64,000 bases of DNA, taken from positions 203,092-267,091 of the forward strand of contig VWZW01005402.1 in NCBI GenBank assembly GCA_013397115.1. The letters run 5' to 3'. Below, one piece after another: positions 43,801 through 55,800 of this stretch. The position numbers were made by a program, and so were the translations under genes. How positions within the stretch are numbered: the stretch's first letter is position 1; each line of letters starts with the position of its first letter. A model generated the notes under the pieces. It was not told the origin of the DNA. It saw nothing but the letters and a program-made list of their open reading frames with translations, and ran no database searches. The DNA comes from Edolisoma coerulescens (lineage: Eukaryota; Chordata; Aves; Passeriformes; Campephagidae).

Positions 43801-46800
43801 AGGTTTGCTGTGCCACATACCAGCATATCAATCACCCCCTTATCATGAGGAACAGCCCCCCGTCCCTCTGCCTCTGCTGCTGGTGCAGCTCCTGCACCGT
43901 TGTGGGATGGAGGAGGTGCTGAGGGACCCCCTGTTCCCCGGAGCAGGGGCTGTGCCACCCCACGGGAGGAGAACCAGCTCCTGCAGGATGCAAATCTCCT
44001 CGGAAGCGGCCCACGGAGCCGCAGCTGGGCGTGCCAGCACCCATCCTGCCGGGAGCAGGGATCTCCCCCAGGGCCGTGCCTCACCCCGCCGTGCCCGACG
44101 CTCAGGGAAAGTGCCCCGTCAGCAGAACGGCAGGGCAGGGCTGGCACGGCTCCTCCTGCCACCTCCACCTGCCCGTCCCTGCGGCAGCGCCGCTCCGGCG
44201 GGACAGGGCTCCGAGCTGCTCCAACCGAGCATCGCCCCCGGGAGCTCAGCCCGCAGGGAAAGGCTTGCTCCCCGGCACTGCTCGCCCGGTCAGCCCCACA
44301 CCTCGCTGTCCCTAAGGACAGGAGCTTCGCTCCAGCCTGGGTGAGGCAGGAGATCCTGCAGGGATCTGCTCTGGATGGTTAATGGGATTCCTGAGTTACT
44401 GCAGCCGAAAGCTTTGGGAAGGGGATGGAACCTCTGAACCTGTGTCAGACATCAAGACAAGATCCCCCACACTGCTCGCAGGGATCTCTTATCTTCCCCT
44501 AAGCCGGGCTGGCTGCCAGCAGGGTGTGGGGGTCTGTGCCATCTGGGAGACCCCATCCCCACCCTGATGCCACGTCCCCAGCAGAGATGGGGCAGGAGGC
44601 ACAGGGAGGGAGGCTGGAGCTCCCTGTGGCAATGCCCAGCCCTGCCCAGGGTGAAGGGCAGAGAAGCCACCCAACCCTCATCCTGCTCTGGCCACTGCTG
44701 GGCTATGGGTGACCAGAGGATCAAACCAATCCCACAGGAGACTCCTCAGGCAGCGCAGTGCTGCCCACAGCTTCCTTCCCAGGGACAGGGCGGGTGCATC
44801 CCCTCCACATCTGCCACAGCTGGCCAGTGTGGCTGGCTCGGGTGAGGAGCAGCACTCGTCTCAGCATACGCAACCTGGTCTGGGGTGAAACTCCATGGTT
44901 TCATTTCTCCAGCTGACCCAGGGACGGGGGGAGCGTGGAGCTGCTCAGTCCCTTCTGCTCCCTGCCCTGACTGCGCTGCAGACCCGCTGTCCGAGGGCAG
45001 AAGTGAAAGGCCTTGCTGGGGTCAGGGGGCCCTGTCACAGCTGCTGTTCTTCTCCAGGGTTTGCAGGGTGCCAAGCTCCTTTCCAGGGTGCCAAGATCCC
45101 TTCCAGGGTGCTGAGCTCCCAGGACAGCCCCCACCAGGAGCCCTCCATGCCGGAGGCTGCAATCCTGCTGGGCTGCTCCAGAGCCTGCCGGAGGGAGCAG
45201 CAGCGAGCACAGAGAGGGTCTTCCTTCCCCAGCTCCATTAGCACTCGGAAACTTTCCAAAATAGCTATTCCGGGCTAATTATTCCATTCTGGAAGTGGAT
45301 TAAGCTAAAGCGGAAAAAGGCACTCTTATTCTGGAATATGAGCATCCGCACAGGGGCCTCTGCTCAAACAGTTGTTTTGGAAGAGCTATTTTGGTGAAGC
45401 ACAAAGTATATAAAGCCCCCAGATGAACTCTCCTCCTCGGGCATCGCTGCTCCGACGTCTTCCCAAAAGCACGTGGCACCACGAGCCCACAGCCAGAGAG
45501 GGTTTTGCCCCTCCCAGAGTCACAACTTGCAGGAAATTCGGGCACTACTCACTTAGGGTGGGACAAAGGTGCAGCAAGAGGGTCCCCCACCCCTTTCCCT
45601 CCCTACCTGGCAGGCAGGTGCAGTCGTAGGTGGTGTCTCCGATCTGGCGGCAGGTGCCCCCGTTCTGGCAGGGCGAGGGGTTGCAGGGCACGTAGAGGTG
45701 CTCGCAGTTCTGCCCGGTGTAGGCCGGCTTGCAGGAGCACTGGTAGGTGCCCACCTCGTTGGTGCAGCTGCCCCCGTTCTTGCAGACGGGCGGGGAGATG
45801 TTGCACTCGTTGACGTCCTGCTTGCAGTTGGCGCCGTGGAAGCCGGCGGTGCAGCGGCAGACGTAGTGCGCTTCAAAGGGCACGCACTGGCCCCCGTTGG
45901 CGCAGGGGTTGGAGGCGCAGGGGTCGGCCTGCTGGCAGGTTTTCCCTGGGGAGGGCAGGGAGGGAAGGTGAAGATGCAAACAGCAGCTCAGCTCTCGCTG
46001 GCGGCGATCTACACTGGGGTGCAGCCCCAGATCTGGGACTGCTTGTAACCAATTCCCCCCACCTCAAACCTCGCTGCGCAGGAGGGTCGCGGTTCCCCCA
46101 GCCGTGACCCACTCAAACCCCAACCCGGCTTTGCAGAACACCCTCCCCACCTCTCTGAACCCAAAACGAGAGGCAGCTCTCCACCCACGGGGCTTTTCCA
46201 GGAGCAACCTCTGCCGCCGGCCGTCCCTCCCGCCCCGGCCGTGTCCCCAGGTGCCACCCCTCACCTGACCAGCCGGGCGGGCAGCGGCACTTGTACTCGC
46301 TGAGCGTCAGCAGGTCGCAGGTGCCGCCGTTGCGGCAGGGGTTGCTGAGGCAGACGTTGTCGCGGGGCGTCAGGCACAGCTCGTCGGTGAAGCCCAGGCG
46401 GCAGGCGCAGGTGTAATCCACGGTGCTGCCGCGCACCACGGCCGTGCAGGTGCCGGCGTTCTTGCAGGGGGAGCTCAGGCAGGGGTTGGGCAGCTGGCAC
46501 CGCTCGCCCACGTAGGCACCGCTACACCTGGCAGGGGCGAGAGGCGCCGTCAGCGGGATGGCCCCGAGCGGGCCGGGGGGCACCCCGGGGACCGGCCCCG
46601 CACCGCAGCCCGGCACGTCGGGTTTGGCGGTGGCGAGGCTCTGCCCTGGCTGCTCCGGGCTGGCAAGAGGAAGATGAAAGAGGTGCTGGGAACAAAGGCG
46701 TCCCCCATGGAGGGGCCTGTGCCGACTTGCACAGCCGCAGCCGCGGCGCTGACATCCTGCGTCTCGTGGCGGGGAGGTTCTTCTCCCTCTCCTCCCCGCT

Positions 46801-49800
46801 GAAGAGGAAATCGAGGCACAAGGGACTCGTGGTGGGGGCAAGAGGAGCATCTCCATACCCACACGAAATCCACGGGGCCAGGCAGCATGGGGACAGCCCT
46901 GCTCCCTGCCTGTGCCTGCCCACGCCGGGGTCTCTGCTTCACCAGGGCTATTTTTATCCTCCCTCCCTCCTAAATCACTCGAATACAATTAAGCAGGGGC
47001 TCAGCATTAGCTGGCAACAGGTGGGACAGGCTCCTGCTCCTCGCAGTCAGCTGAGAGCTTTCCCAAAGCCAAACTCTGCACAAGGAGGGTGAGTGGCCCT
47101 GCCTGCTGCATCCCTCTGCGTGGGGGCCCTGAGAAGAGAACCCCCGATGCCACCACCGGCTTCACCATCTGTCACCACTGGCCACCTGGGCTGGAGCAGG
47201 ACTGGGGCTGGCACCAGGGATATGCCCTGAGGGCAAATCCCACCAGCCATCCTGGTGGGCCTGGGCAGGATGTGTGGCTGGCAGGACCCTGCAGAGGGGG
47301 GAAGGTGAGGATGGAGCAAAGCTGTGCACCTGACACCAAAAAATCCCAGGGATGTGGCAGAAACCCTCCCGCGTGGCATCTCTTGTATCCTGTCTGCAAC
47401 ACGCGATGCCACCACAGGTTTTGTCCCCAACCCTCTCTGCTCACATTACAGCTCTTCCAAAGAGGGATGTTCTATCCTGGCTGGGCTGTGCTGAGCAGCC
47501 ACGGTGAGTAGGGCATGGGAGGAGTGAGACGGTGCTGGCACACTGCTGTCCCACACCACGATGGCAATGCCACCACAGGGTGCACCACGCTCAGCCCATG
47601 GGCTTCTACCAGAGGCCTCGGGAGCAGAAATGAATCTGGGATCCTGCATGGCCAGGAGCTCGGGGTAGGGCAACCCCAGCTGGAGGTGATGGGTGGGGAA
47701 GGCAATGGCACCCGGGCACTGGGGGACTGTGGTCCCCACGGTGCTGTGGCAGGTCAGGCTCAGGGCACCACGAGCTCACACCTGTTGCCATCAGAGCTGG
47801 TGGGATTTCACATTCCTGAGCCTCCTGCACGGCCTCCAAAGCTCCCGTGGCAAGGGGGTGAGCAGGGGGGGGTCCCAGGGAATACTGCAGAGCACAGCAG
47901 TCACCTGCAACCCCCAAAACAAGACCGTGGAGCTTCTCCAGTGAAGCACAACCAGCAAACCCCACCCTCGGCCGCCCCAGCCTGGAGCCACCACCGCGCT
48001 TTGCCGGCGGCACGACCACGTTTCAGCCCCGCTCCCCCTCTCCTCCTCTTCCCCTACTTTTTTCTTTTTTTTTTTTTCTTCTTTTTTTTTTTTTTAACCC
48101 AATTCTGCTTGCATTGTTGGGGATTGTGTGAGAATTTGTCAGGATTCGGAGACATTTTGAGTTAATGAGACGGCATTATCCAGGCCAAATGAAAAAGAAA
48201 ATGTGTATAATAATAAATCAGGGCATCTGCTCGGCACACAAAGGGCGGCGGGGAGCAGGTGTGCATCCTAATGAGGCAGAGCAGCTGCCGGCGCCCGCGG
48301 ACGGTGCCCGGCTCGCCGGCGGCTCCGAGCCCCGGGCGCCGNGCTGCGCGCTCACCCGGCACAGCCCCCGTGCGCGCCCCCGCCTCCCCGCACCGCGCAC
48401 GCTTTTTTTCTTAAAACAATCCGGCTGGAGAACAGGGCAGCGTCACGGGAGGCTCCAATGGGAGGGAAAGGCGGAAAAAAAGAAGAGGAGTGAGGGAAGA
48501 AAAAAAAAATGATGCTGGACAAAGAGCGGCGGTGGCAGCGCGGGAAGCGCGCAGCACGGTGGGGCCACCATGGGAGAGGGACGCGGTGCTGGGGGAGCAG
48601 GAGGGGATGCTCAGCATCCCAGGAGGCCAGCAGGGCTCTCTGGAATTGGGGTTCCTGCGCTGTGAGGTCGGGAAGAGCGGCACACAGCCCAGCACTCTCC
48701 CACCCAATTGGTTTTCAGACCTTTTCCAACTCCAGCGCAGGCAAGTGGGGGTTTGAGCACACGGATGGGAAACCAAAGCAAAGCCCAGCCTGAATCTGGG
48801 CATGGTTATTAGCCAGGAGGTTAATTAGTGATTGGAAGAAGAAGCCTGAGGGACAGGGAAGCCCCTGCCTGGAGGCACAGGGTGGGCTGGGGTCACTGGC
48901 AGTGCCTGGGTTGGGGGCTGCCTCACGTCTGGCTGGGCTGCTCAGGTGCTTTCCAGGCTTGTGCTTCAGGAAATCCCTCAAGTTTCACGGAGCTGGTAGA
49001 CTATTTTAAAATTAATTTCTATTTGTTTGTGTCAAGAGCTGATTTATGGCCACAATCGGCTCCAGAAGTGAGGAGAGTGCAGCAGGTGGCAGGGAAGGGT
49101 TCAGCTTGGGAGGGCCGAGGTGGGCCATCGGGACCAGGGTACGCTCAATGCTCCACACTTCTCCTCCCAGAAAGGGGGATTCCCAGCAAATCTCCAGGAA
49201 AAAAGCAATACAGCACAGGCACCCTTCCACTCCAGCAGTCACTGCTCTAACCCATGGAGGAGTTTCTGTCGTGCCACGTGGGGCTGTGCAGCACAACCCC
49301 AACCTCACACACCCGCTGCACACACCAGCTCCCAGCATGGGGAGCCTCTCCAAACTTTCCATGGTTTCTAAATCATCTCAGTTTCTTTTGCCAAGGCAGT
49401 GCCCAGGACATCCTCCTCCCTCACACCCAGCAGCTTCCACACCGCTCCTGCATCTTCTGTAGATGCTTCTGCGCAGAACGAGGCTGTCCCTGCCCTCTCT
49501 GCACCAGCAGGGCTGAGACGAGCAGGGAAGAGCAGGTTCCTGGCTGTGGATGGAGCCACGGGATATATTCCACCCTCCACTCCCCTCACAGGTCCCAGAG
49601 CTCGCTCAGAGGCTGGAGCTGCATTTCAAATCCCAGCGACCTCAGCAGGTTCAGAGAGTCTTGGCTGCAGAGGAAAGCCTGGAGACAAGTCTGGCATGCA
49701 AAGCAAGAGATCAAAAACCAGGTGAAGAATCGGGGCAATCCAAGGTGGAGTTATTTTTCAACTTTTCCAGGTCTGGAAAGGTTGGATTCAGCAGAGCTAA

Positions 49801-52800
49801 GTTCAACTCCCAGCTGTGCTACAACCTCACCATTTCTCCAGGGACTAAAAAACCTCTCCTAAAGCTCAGCCCAGGGAGCTGAGCTTTGTTTTCTGTAAAA
49901 AACATGAGGTGGTGTCAGGGATTCCAGGTGAGCAGACGTGGAGGATGCGACGTCCCCGCGGGCTCAGCCAGGCGAAGATCACCCTGTGGTTTTTCCTTTG
50001 GCATTTCCCAAGCCAGGGCTACCCAAACCAAACCCCAAGCAGCTCATGGAAATTAGCATAGGAGACATTAAAGCTCGGCTTTAATTACAGATATATGTGT
50101 TGGCAGAGGACAGGGCGGGTGCTGCAGGATCAAAACAGCTCAGCAGGGCCATTAGAAAGCGGCTTTGAGGCGGTCAAACGTGGCCAAGCTGCCCGGGGTC
50201 CTGAGGAGCCTCTCTGAAAGCCCCAGAGAGGCCGCTGTGGACACACTCCCAGCTCCAGGCGTGACGAGCACCCCGTTCCCAAACCAGGCAGGAATGGCTA
50301 AAAATACCCGTGTGTCTCCCTCAGCGTTCCCGTTGGCTCATTAAGGTGCTGAGGAGGCATCAAATGCTCCATTTTAGCCACTGAGGGAGGGTGATGGCAT
50401 CCCCATCCCAATCTCCATCCCAATCCTGATCCCAGTGATGGCCAAGCCCTGCTCCAACACACAGTGCTCCCTCTCCCAGCACCATCCCAGCAGACAGCCT
50501 CACAACTCCGCACTTCTGGGGCGTGTTCCATTCCACCGAGGGACCAGGCTGTGACCGAAGCACCAGGCAGGACAGGGGACAGCAGTCAGCCCCCATCCCT
50601 GTGGATGAGGGTGCTCCTTGCAGGGGTGGACACACTGATTTACACCCCCCGGGTGTCTGGGGCTGCTGGCCATCCCGGTGGCTTTTTTTGTTCCGGGGGG
50701 TCAGGCAGAGGCTGGGAGCTGGATTCCCACAGCACCAGGCTGGGATGTGTCTTCCCCCTCGGAATGAGCATCCGAGTGCAAACTGCGGCGAGGGGGGACA
50801 CGATTAATAATGCACCGAGCTGCCGGCCCATAAATCTGCATGATTCATGGCCAATGTGAAGGGTGACGGAGAAGGCCTCGTCCAAGGTCAGACAGCAGTC
50901 CCTGGGGACAGCCTGGGAACAGCAAGAGTGGCCCCAAATTCCCACTCTGCTCCCAGCACCGAGCCTGGGCCGAATCTGGCTCTGCTCAGCATGGCCACGT
51001 GTGTTTGTTGTGTCTGCTGCACATCCTTCAGGAGTTACAACCAGTGGCCCAACGCTGCAGCCACTCCAGCGAGGCTCCAGGAGAGCTCAGCAGATCAGAT
51101 AATCCAAAGCATGAATGAGCTGCAGGAGTACGGGAGCAAACGAGCGCTGCTGCCACGCTGCCGCCTCAGCTCTGCTCTGCACCTCTGCTCGCCCGGCTGC
51201 CACAGCTTCCAGCACCTCCTGGCCCCACCAGCAGTGCTGGCAGAGTTGGGGTGCCCATCCCAGCCCCCCCAGCCTGTGGTTTCTGCTCTGGGTGCTCCCC
51301 GTGCGTGGCTCCGGCGCTGCCAGCCCTTTGTTCGCTCCATCCCCGCTCGCGGCGCGCGAGCCTTCTCCAACCCACCAGCAACAGGTTTTGTCCCTCTGCA
51401 GCAATGCGGGCACTGAAAGCATCCCGAGGCAGATGTTTCTGCGACCTCTGACCCAAGACCAATGTTTTCCTTTCTGCACTAAGCTGCCATCTGCCACGGC
51501 CGGCACAGATGACACCCAGGCGCTCCCGCAGCCCAGCCCGCCCCGGCACGGCTCCCGCACGGCGGCACGGGGGCTTTGTTCAGAGCCGGGATGCACAGCC
51601 CTGCACAAGCACAGCCCGGGGGCAGGGGGTGTCTCACAGGTGCACAGGGATGCCCGGGGTGTGGGGGCTCAGCCTGCATCACCCCCCAGCTCACACCACC
51701 CACCGCTCTCCTGTCCGGCCCCAGCGCGTCCTCCCAAGGGACCCTGAGACCGTGGCAGGGCTGGAGGTAAAACCCACTCTGGGCTTAAAAAGTACAAAAA
51801 AAGCCAACAAGCGAAATGGAAACCAGGTGGAAACTGGAGCACGTGCACGGGCTGTCCCCCGTGCCCATCCCATGGAGGGGGAGGTTCAGGGGGCAGCCCC
51901 ACACTGCAGGAGGGGACAGGGGGCCTGGCGGGAAGCCCCATCCCGGCCCCTGGCCCCACATCCAGGCTGCCTCTTATCTGCTCTGCTATCACCTAACCTC
52001 TTCCTCACCCTCAACTGCTGGAAGCATAAACGGCCATGGTTGTTTTCTCAAAGGTACGAGCAGCGTGGGGAAGCTGAGCAGGGCAGGCTTTACTCAAGCA
52101 CCATTTTGGGGACACTTGAGACTAATGGGACCAGAACACTCCCTGGTGCTGGGTTCAGGGTCTCCCACCATGGGGAGCAGCCCCCACCCTGACTGGGCTG
52201 GGGGATGCCATTCTCTGCTCCGTGGAACCTGTGGCTCAGAACAGCCACCTCAGATGAGCCCCAGAGTCCCAGGCAGAGCCACCCCAGCACAGAGAAGGTT
52301 CAGGACCACAGCTGTGACCTTGAGTGGTGCAGAGGGTCCCCCTGAGGGACCCCCAGAGCCCTGTGCAGCAGCAAATGTGCTGTGTGACCTGTGGATGGCT
52401 GTGCCAGGGTGGCTGGGACCCTGTGGAGGGAAGCAAGTGGCCGAACGTGAGCAGGACACTCAGATTTCACACGTTTGCTGGCAACAGCTGAGGGCAGGAG
52501 AAACAACCCTCAGGAGAGCCTCCCTTAGCTGCACAACAGCCCACAGCCCCTGCAGGCTGCTCCCAGGTGCAGAGCGGGGACACGGCCCTGCCCCGCTGTC
52601 CCCACACCTCTCGGGGTAACCGTCATCCCCGGGCTGACAGGGGAACCACAACCCCCTGCCCCACACCTTCCCCTCTCCCCAGCAGCTGCAGAGCCCGGGC
52701 AGTAAGGAGCTTGCTTTCCATCAGGCAGCCACGCACAAGAGTCGCCTTTCCAGTTGTGCCAGTGGCTCCCTGCCGGGCTCAGCCTGGGGGCAACACCCCA

Positions 52801-55800
52801 GCTTTCTCCCAAAGTCACACCCTTCCCCGTAAGACACGTTTGCTCGCTGCCAGCCCAGGGAACCCTGATCTCCCCTGGCTCCAGTCTGACCAGAGAAAAG
52901 GCCGGTGCTTGGGGATACGTCTCCATGTCCCTGAGAGAAGAGCCCTGCTTCTTACTCCGTCTTCCTCCATTCATTCTTACTCCGCTGCCTCCCCAAGGAT
53001 CCCTCCCGTGATGTGTGGAGCAACAGGTGCACACTACGCTCTCCAGGATGGATTCCTGCCTTGGAAACCTCCTGCAGACACAGCAGCACACTCTGGAGCC
53101 AGGGCAAGGCAGGGGGGTCTGGAAAACAATCCTGCTGGGAAATCAGAGCTCAGCACCCTGCTCTCTGCCCCCACCTCCTCGCCTGGCATCACCAGGAGCC
53201 CGCAGAAGGAAATGGGTGCAGGGAGATGAGGAATACTTTTGGATGCTGCCCTGACCTCCCTGGGGCACATGGGGCTGTGGATGCTCCCTGTTCCCTGGCA
53301 GCCAGGGGCTGGGGGGCTGCTTGAGCCCCCTCTGGCAGCGGGCACGGCCAGGCTCGCCACACCTCACCTGCAGCTTGGCTCGGTGGTTTCTGGCACACGT
53401 GGCTGATAAGAAACCAAAGGCTTCACCACAGCTCCCAGGAGAGCCAGGGCACGAAGGCAGAGCTGCCCAGCTGCCCTCACCCATGTGGGGCACCCCGACT
53501 GGGTGATGCACCCTAAAGCTGCCCCGGCGCCGGCACAGCCCCACAGAAACCTCCAGCAGCCACGACGGAGCTCCCAGAACCAAAACCCAGCACAAGACCT
53601 AAGTGGTGGTTTTTTAAGAAGTCTCATCCAGGTCCTGCTTTATTAAACACTCTGGGACACCGGCCTGGGAAAAAAGGAGAGTTTCATACAGGGAGGTGGT
53701 TGGCAAAGCAGCAGGTTACTCCAAGTGACATCAGGTTAATAAAGCAAGAGCAGATCTCCATTCTTGTTTAATTAAAAAAGCAAACTGCAATCCCAAGTCT
53801 TTGATGTGTTTTGGTTTTTTTTTTTTTTTCCTTGTTCCATTTCGGTTTTGACCTAGCCCAAGTCATCTAATTGAGATTTTAAGATCCAGACTTTCATCTG
53901 GAGAGAAACTAAAGGAATTCCCAAAGCTAGATATACTCGTGGACAGGAGCAGGGAAAAAACATGCTAGAGCCCTGTTCCTCCTACGAAGGAAAAAAAAAA
54001 AATGGCTTTGTTTCTTAAGCAGACATTAGTCAGGACAGTTTGGGAATCAAAGTTCCCATTGTAATGAAAAACAATATAATCCCATTACTAAGCAGAGTGG
54101 CCAGGCTATTCACGGGTGGTAGCTGGCTACCTGGGAAGGAGCTGCCTTTCAATGGAGCTTCATTCACAACAAACATGAAAGATGTCGAAGGAAGAGCCCA
54201 AGACAAAACTCGCCCCATTCCCACCCTCAACAATGGCTGCTATGAAATATTTGTTTTCCCCAGTCGATGTTTTTTATATCCTCTGTCGGTGTGAAGCTGC
54301 ACAGCCCCATTGTTTGTGGGAGCCCGGCTCACTCCGCTCATCCTGGCCCCTGCTCCTTCTCGTGCAGGAGCCCAGTTACGGGGTGACCATGAAGGATGTG
54401 CTTCCAGCAGAGGATCCCCAGGGAGCACAGCCCATGGTCCCATCACCCACCCGTGTGATTTTCCTGGGGCAGGTCCCCCAACAAGCACCCACAGTGCCCA
54501 TCAGACACTGGAATGGCACCTGTGGCATCTGAGAGCACTCCCTGCAACTGATTCCTCATTTCTAAACTTTTCCCCTTTAATAATGTTTTATTCTTTAAGC
54601 CAGCAGAAGAAAAAGTCAGAATTTGGGGGAGATGAGGAATTTCTACCTCCGCAAGCTGCCCGCCAGCCCAGCATTGCTGGTGCCTGAGGTCACTCTTCCC
54701 TCCTCACCCCTTTTGGGGTAAATGCTGGTTTTCCCCCACTCTGGACCCAGCACTTGCTGCCCCATGCAGGCTGAATTCACTCTGCTGTGCTCCCGGAGCT
54801 CTGGCACACACCCAGCCCCAGTGTCACCACCTCACTAGGTGATGATGGACTCTTTCTTTTTCCCCCTTTCCCCCTCAAACCAACTTTTGGCTAAACACCG
54901 CGCTGCCCCACAGCCAAATATGGAAAACTCCCACTCGTGACCCCACCATCCCACTCGTCTAATCCCGAACATAAAACCTACGATTAGGATCTGAACAGCC
55001 ACCAAAAGTTTAAACAAGCTAAATTTAGCCCTGATATTTATAAACAAGGAGGAGGGGGGGTGGGTTTTGCAGAGCACACGGGTGCCCCTGTGGCACAAAG
55101 CCAACCGAAAGCCAGAGCAATTCCTGCTGGGGATGTTTCGGTGGGATGGGGAGTGGGCAAAGGTGGCAATGGCCAGACAGGGATGGATCCAGCTCCTCTC
55201 AACCTCACAGCCATGGAGCTGCTGGTCTCCCTTTGCAAGAGCAACAAAACTCTTGCCCACTTGGAAACCACGCGCTGAGGGACGTAAAACACCCGAGAGC
55301 AGACGGGTATCAGCTCCCCGGGATCCGTATCCCGGGATTTCTGTTGCTGCCGAGTTTAACCAAGGAAACGGCGAGAGAGGGAGGGAAGCCTCTGCCTCCG
55401 ACACCTTTTGCCGGCAGAAATCCCTCTGTCAACATGACGCCCTCGCCGAGGGAGCGGGGACAATGGTGGCGGCTCTGCCCTCCGGCCGCAGCCCGCATTC
55501 CTGCCCCCCTCCCCTGGAAACCCCCCTTTTGTGGGGAGCAGCAGGCCCTGTGAAAGGGCCGTCTGTCGCCCTGCCTTTTGACTTGGAGGTCTGTGTCTAA
55601 CATTTTAATAGGGGCTGGGGGCCGGGGAAAGGCCCCCCTCCTCTGGGGCTGCTCCCCCGTGGGGTCACTCTCCCAGCCCGCCCCAAAGCTGCGGCCGCCG
55701 CGGGAGCCGCCGGTGCTGCACATGCCAGAGGACAGCCACATTCCTCCACCTGCTCCAGAGGAGCCATTCCATGGACTAACCACCCATGAGTGCCTTTGGG

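Larger units (their letters stand above)
42632..45606 (-). other. NOTCH1: NOTCH1 intron 4
   Basis: About 3 kb. It contains a 20-bp minisatellite (45064-45120) and an AT-rich, motif-dense stretch at about 43545-43765 that stands out from the GC-rich surroundings. No coding exon was recognised; the many overlapping ORFs in this GC-rich DNA have no support. Confidence -1.

Noticed and set aside
54041..54058. Canonical paired RBPJ site (SPS)
   Set aside because: The arms are correctly oriented, but the spacer is 6 bp instead of about 15-17 bp.
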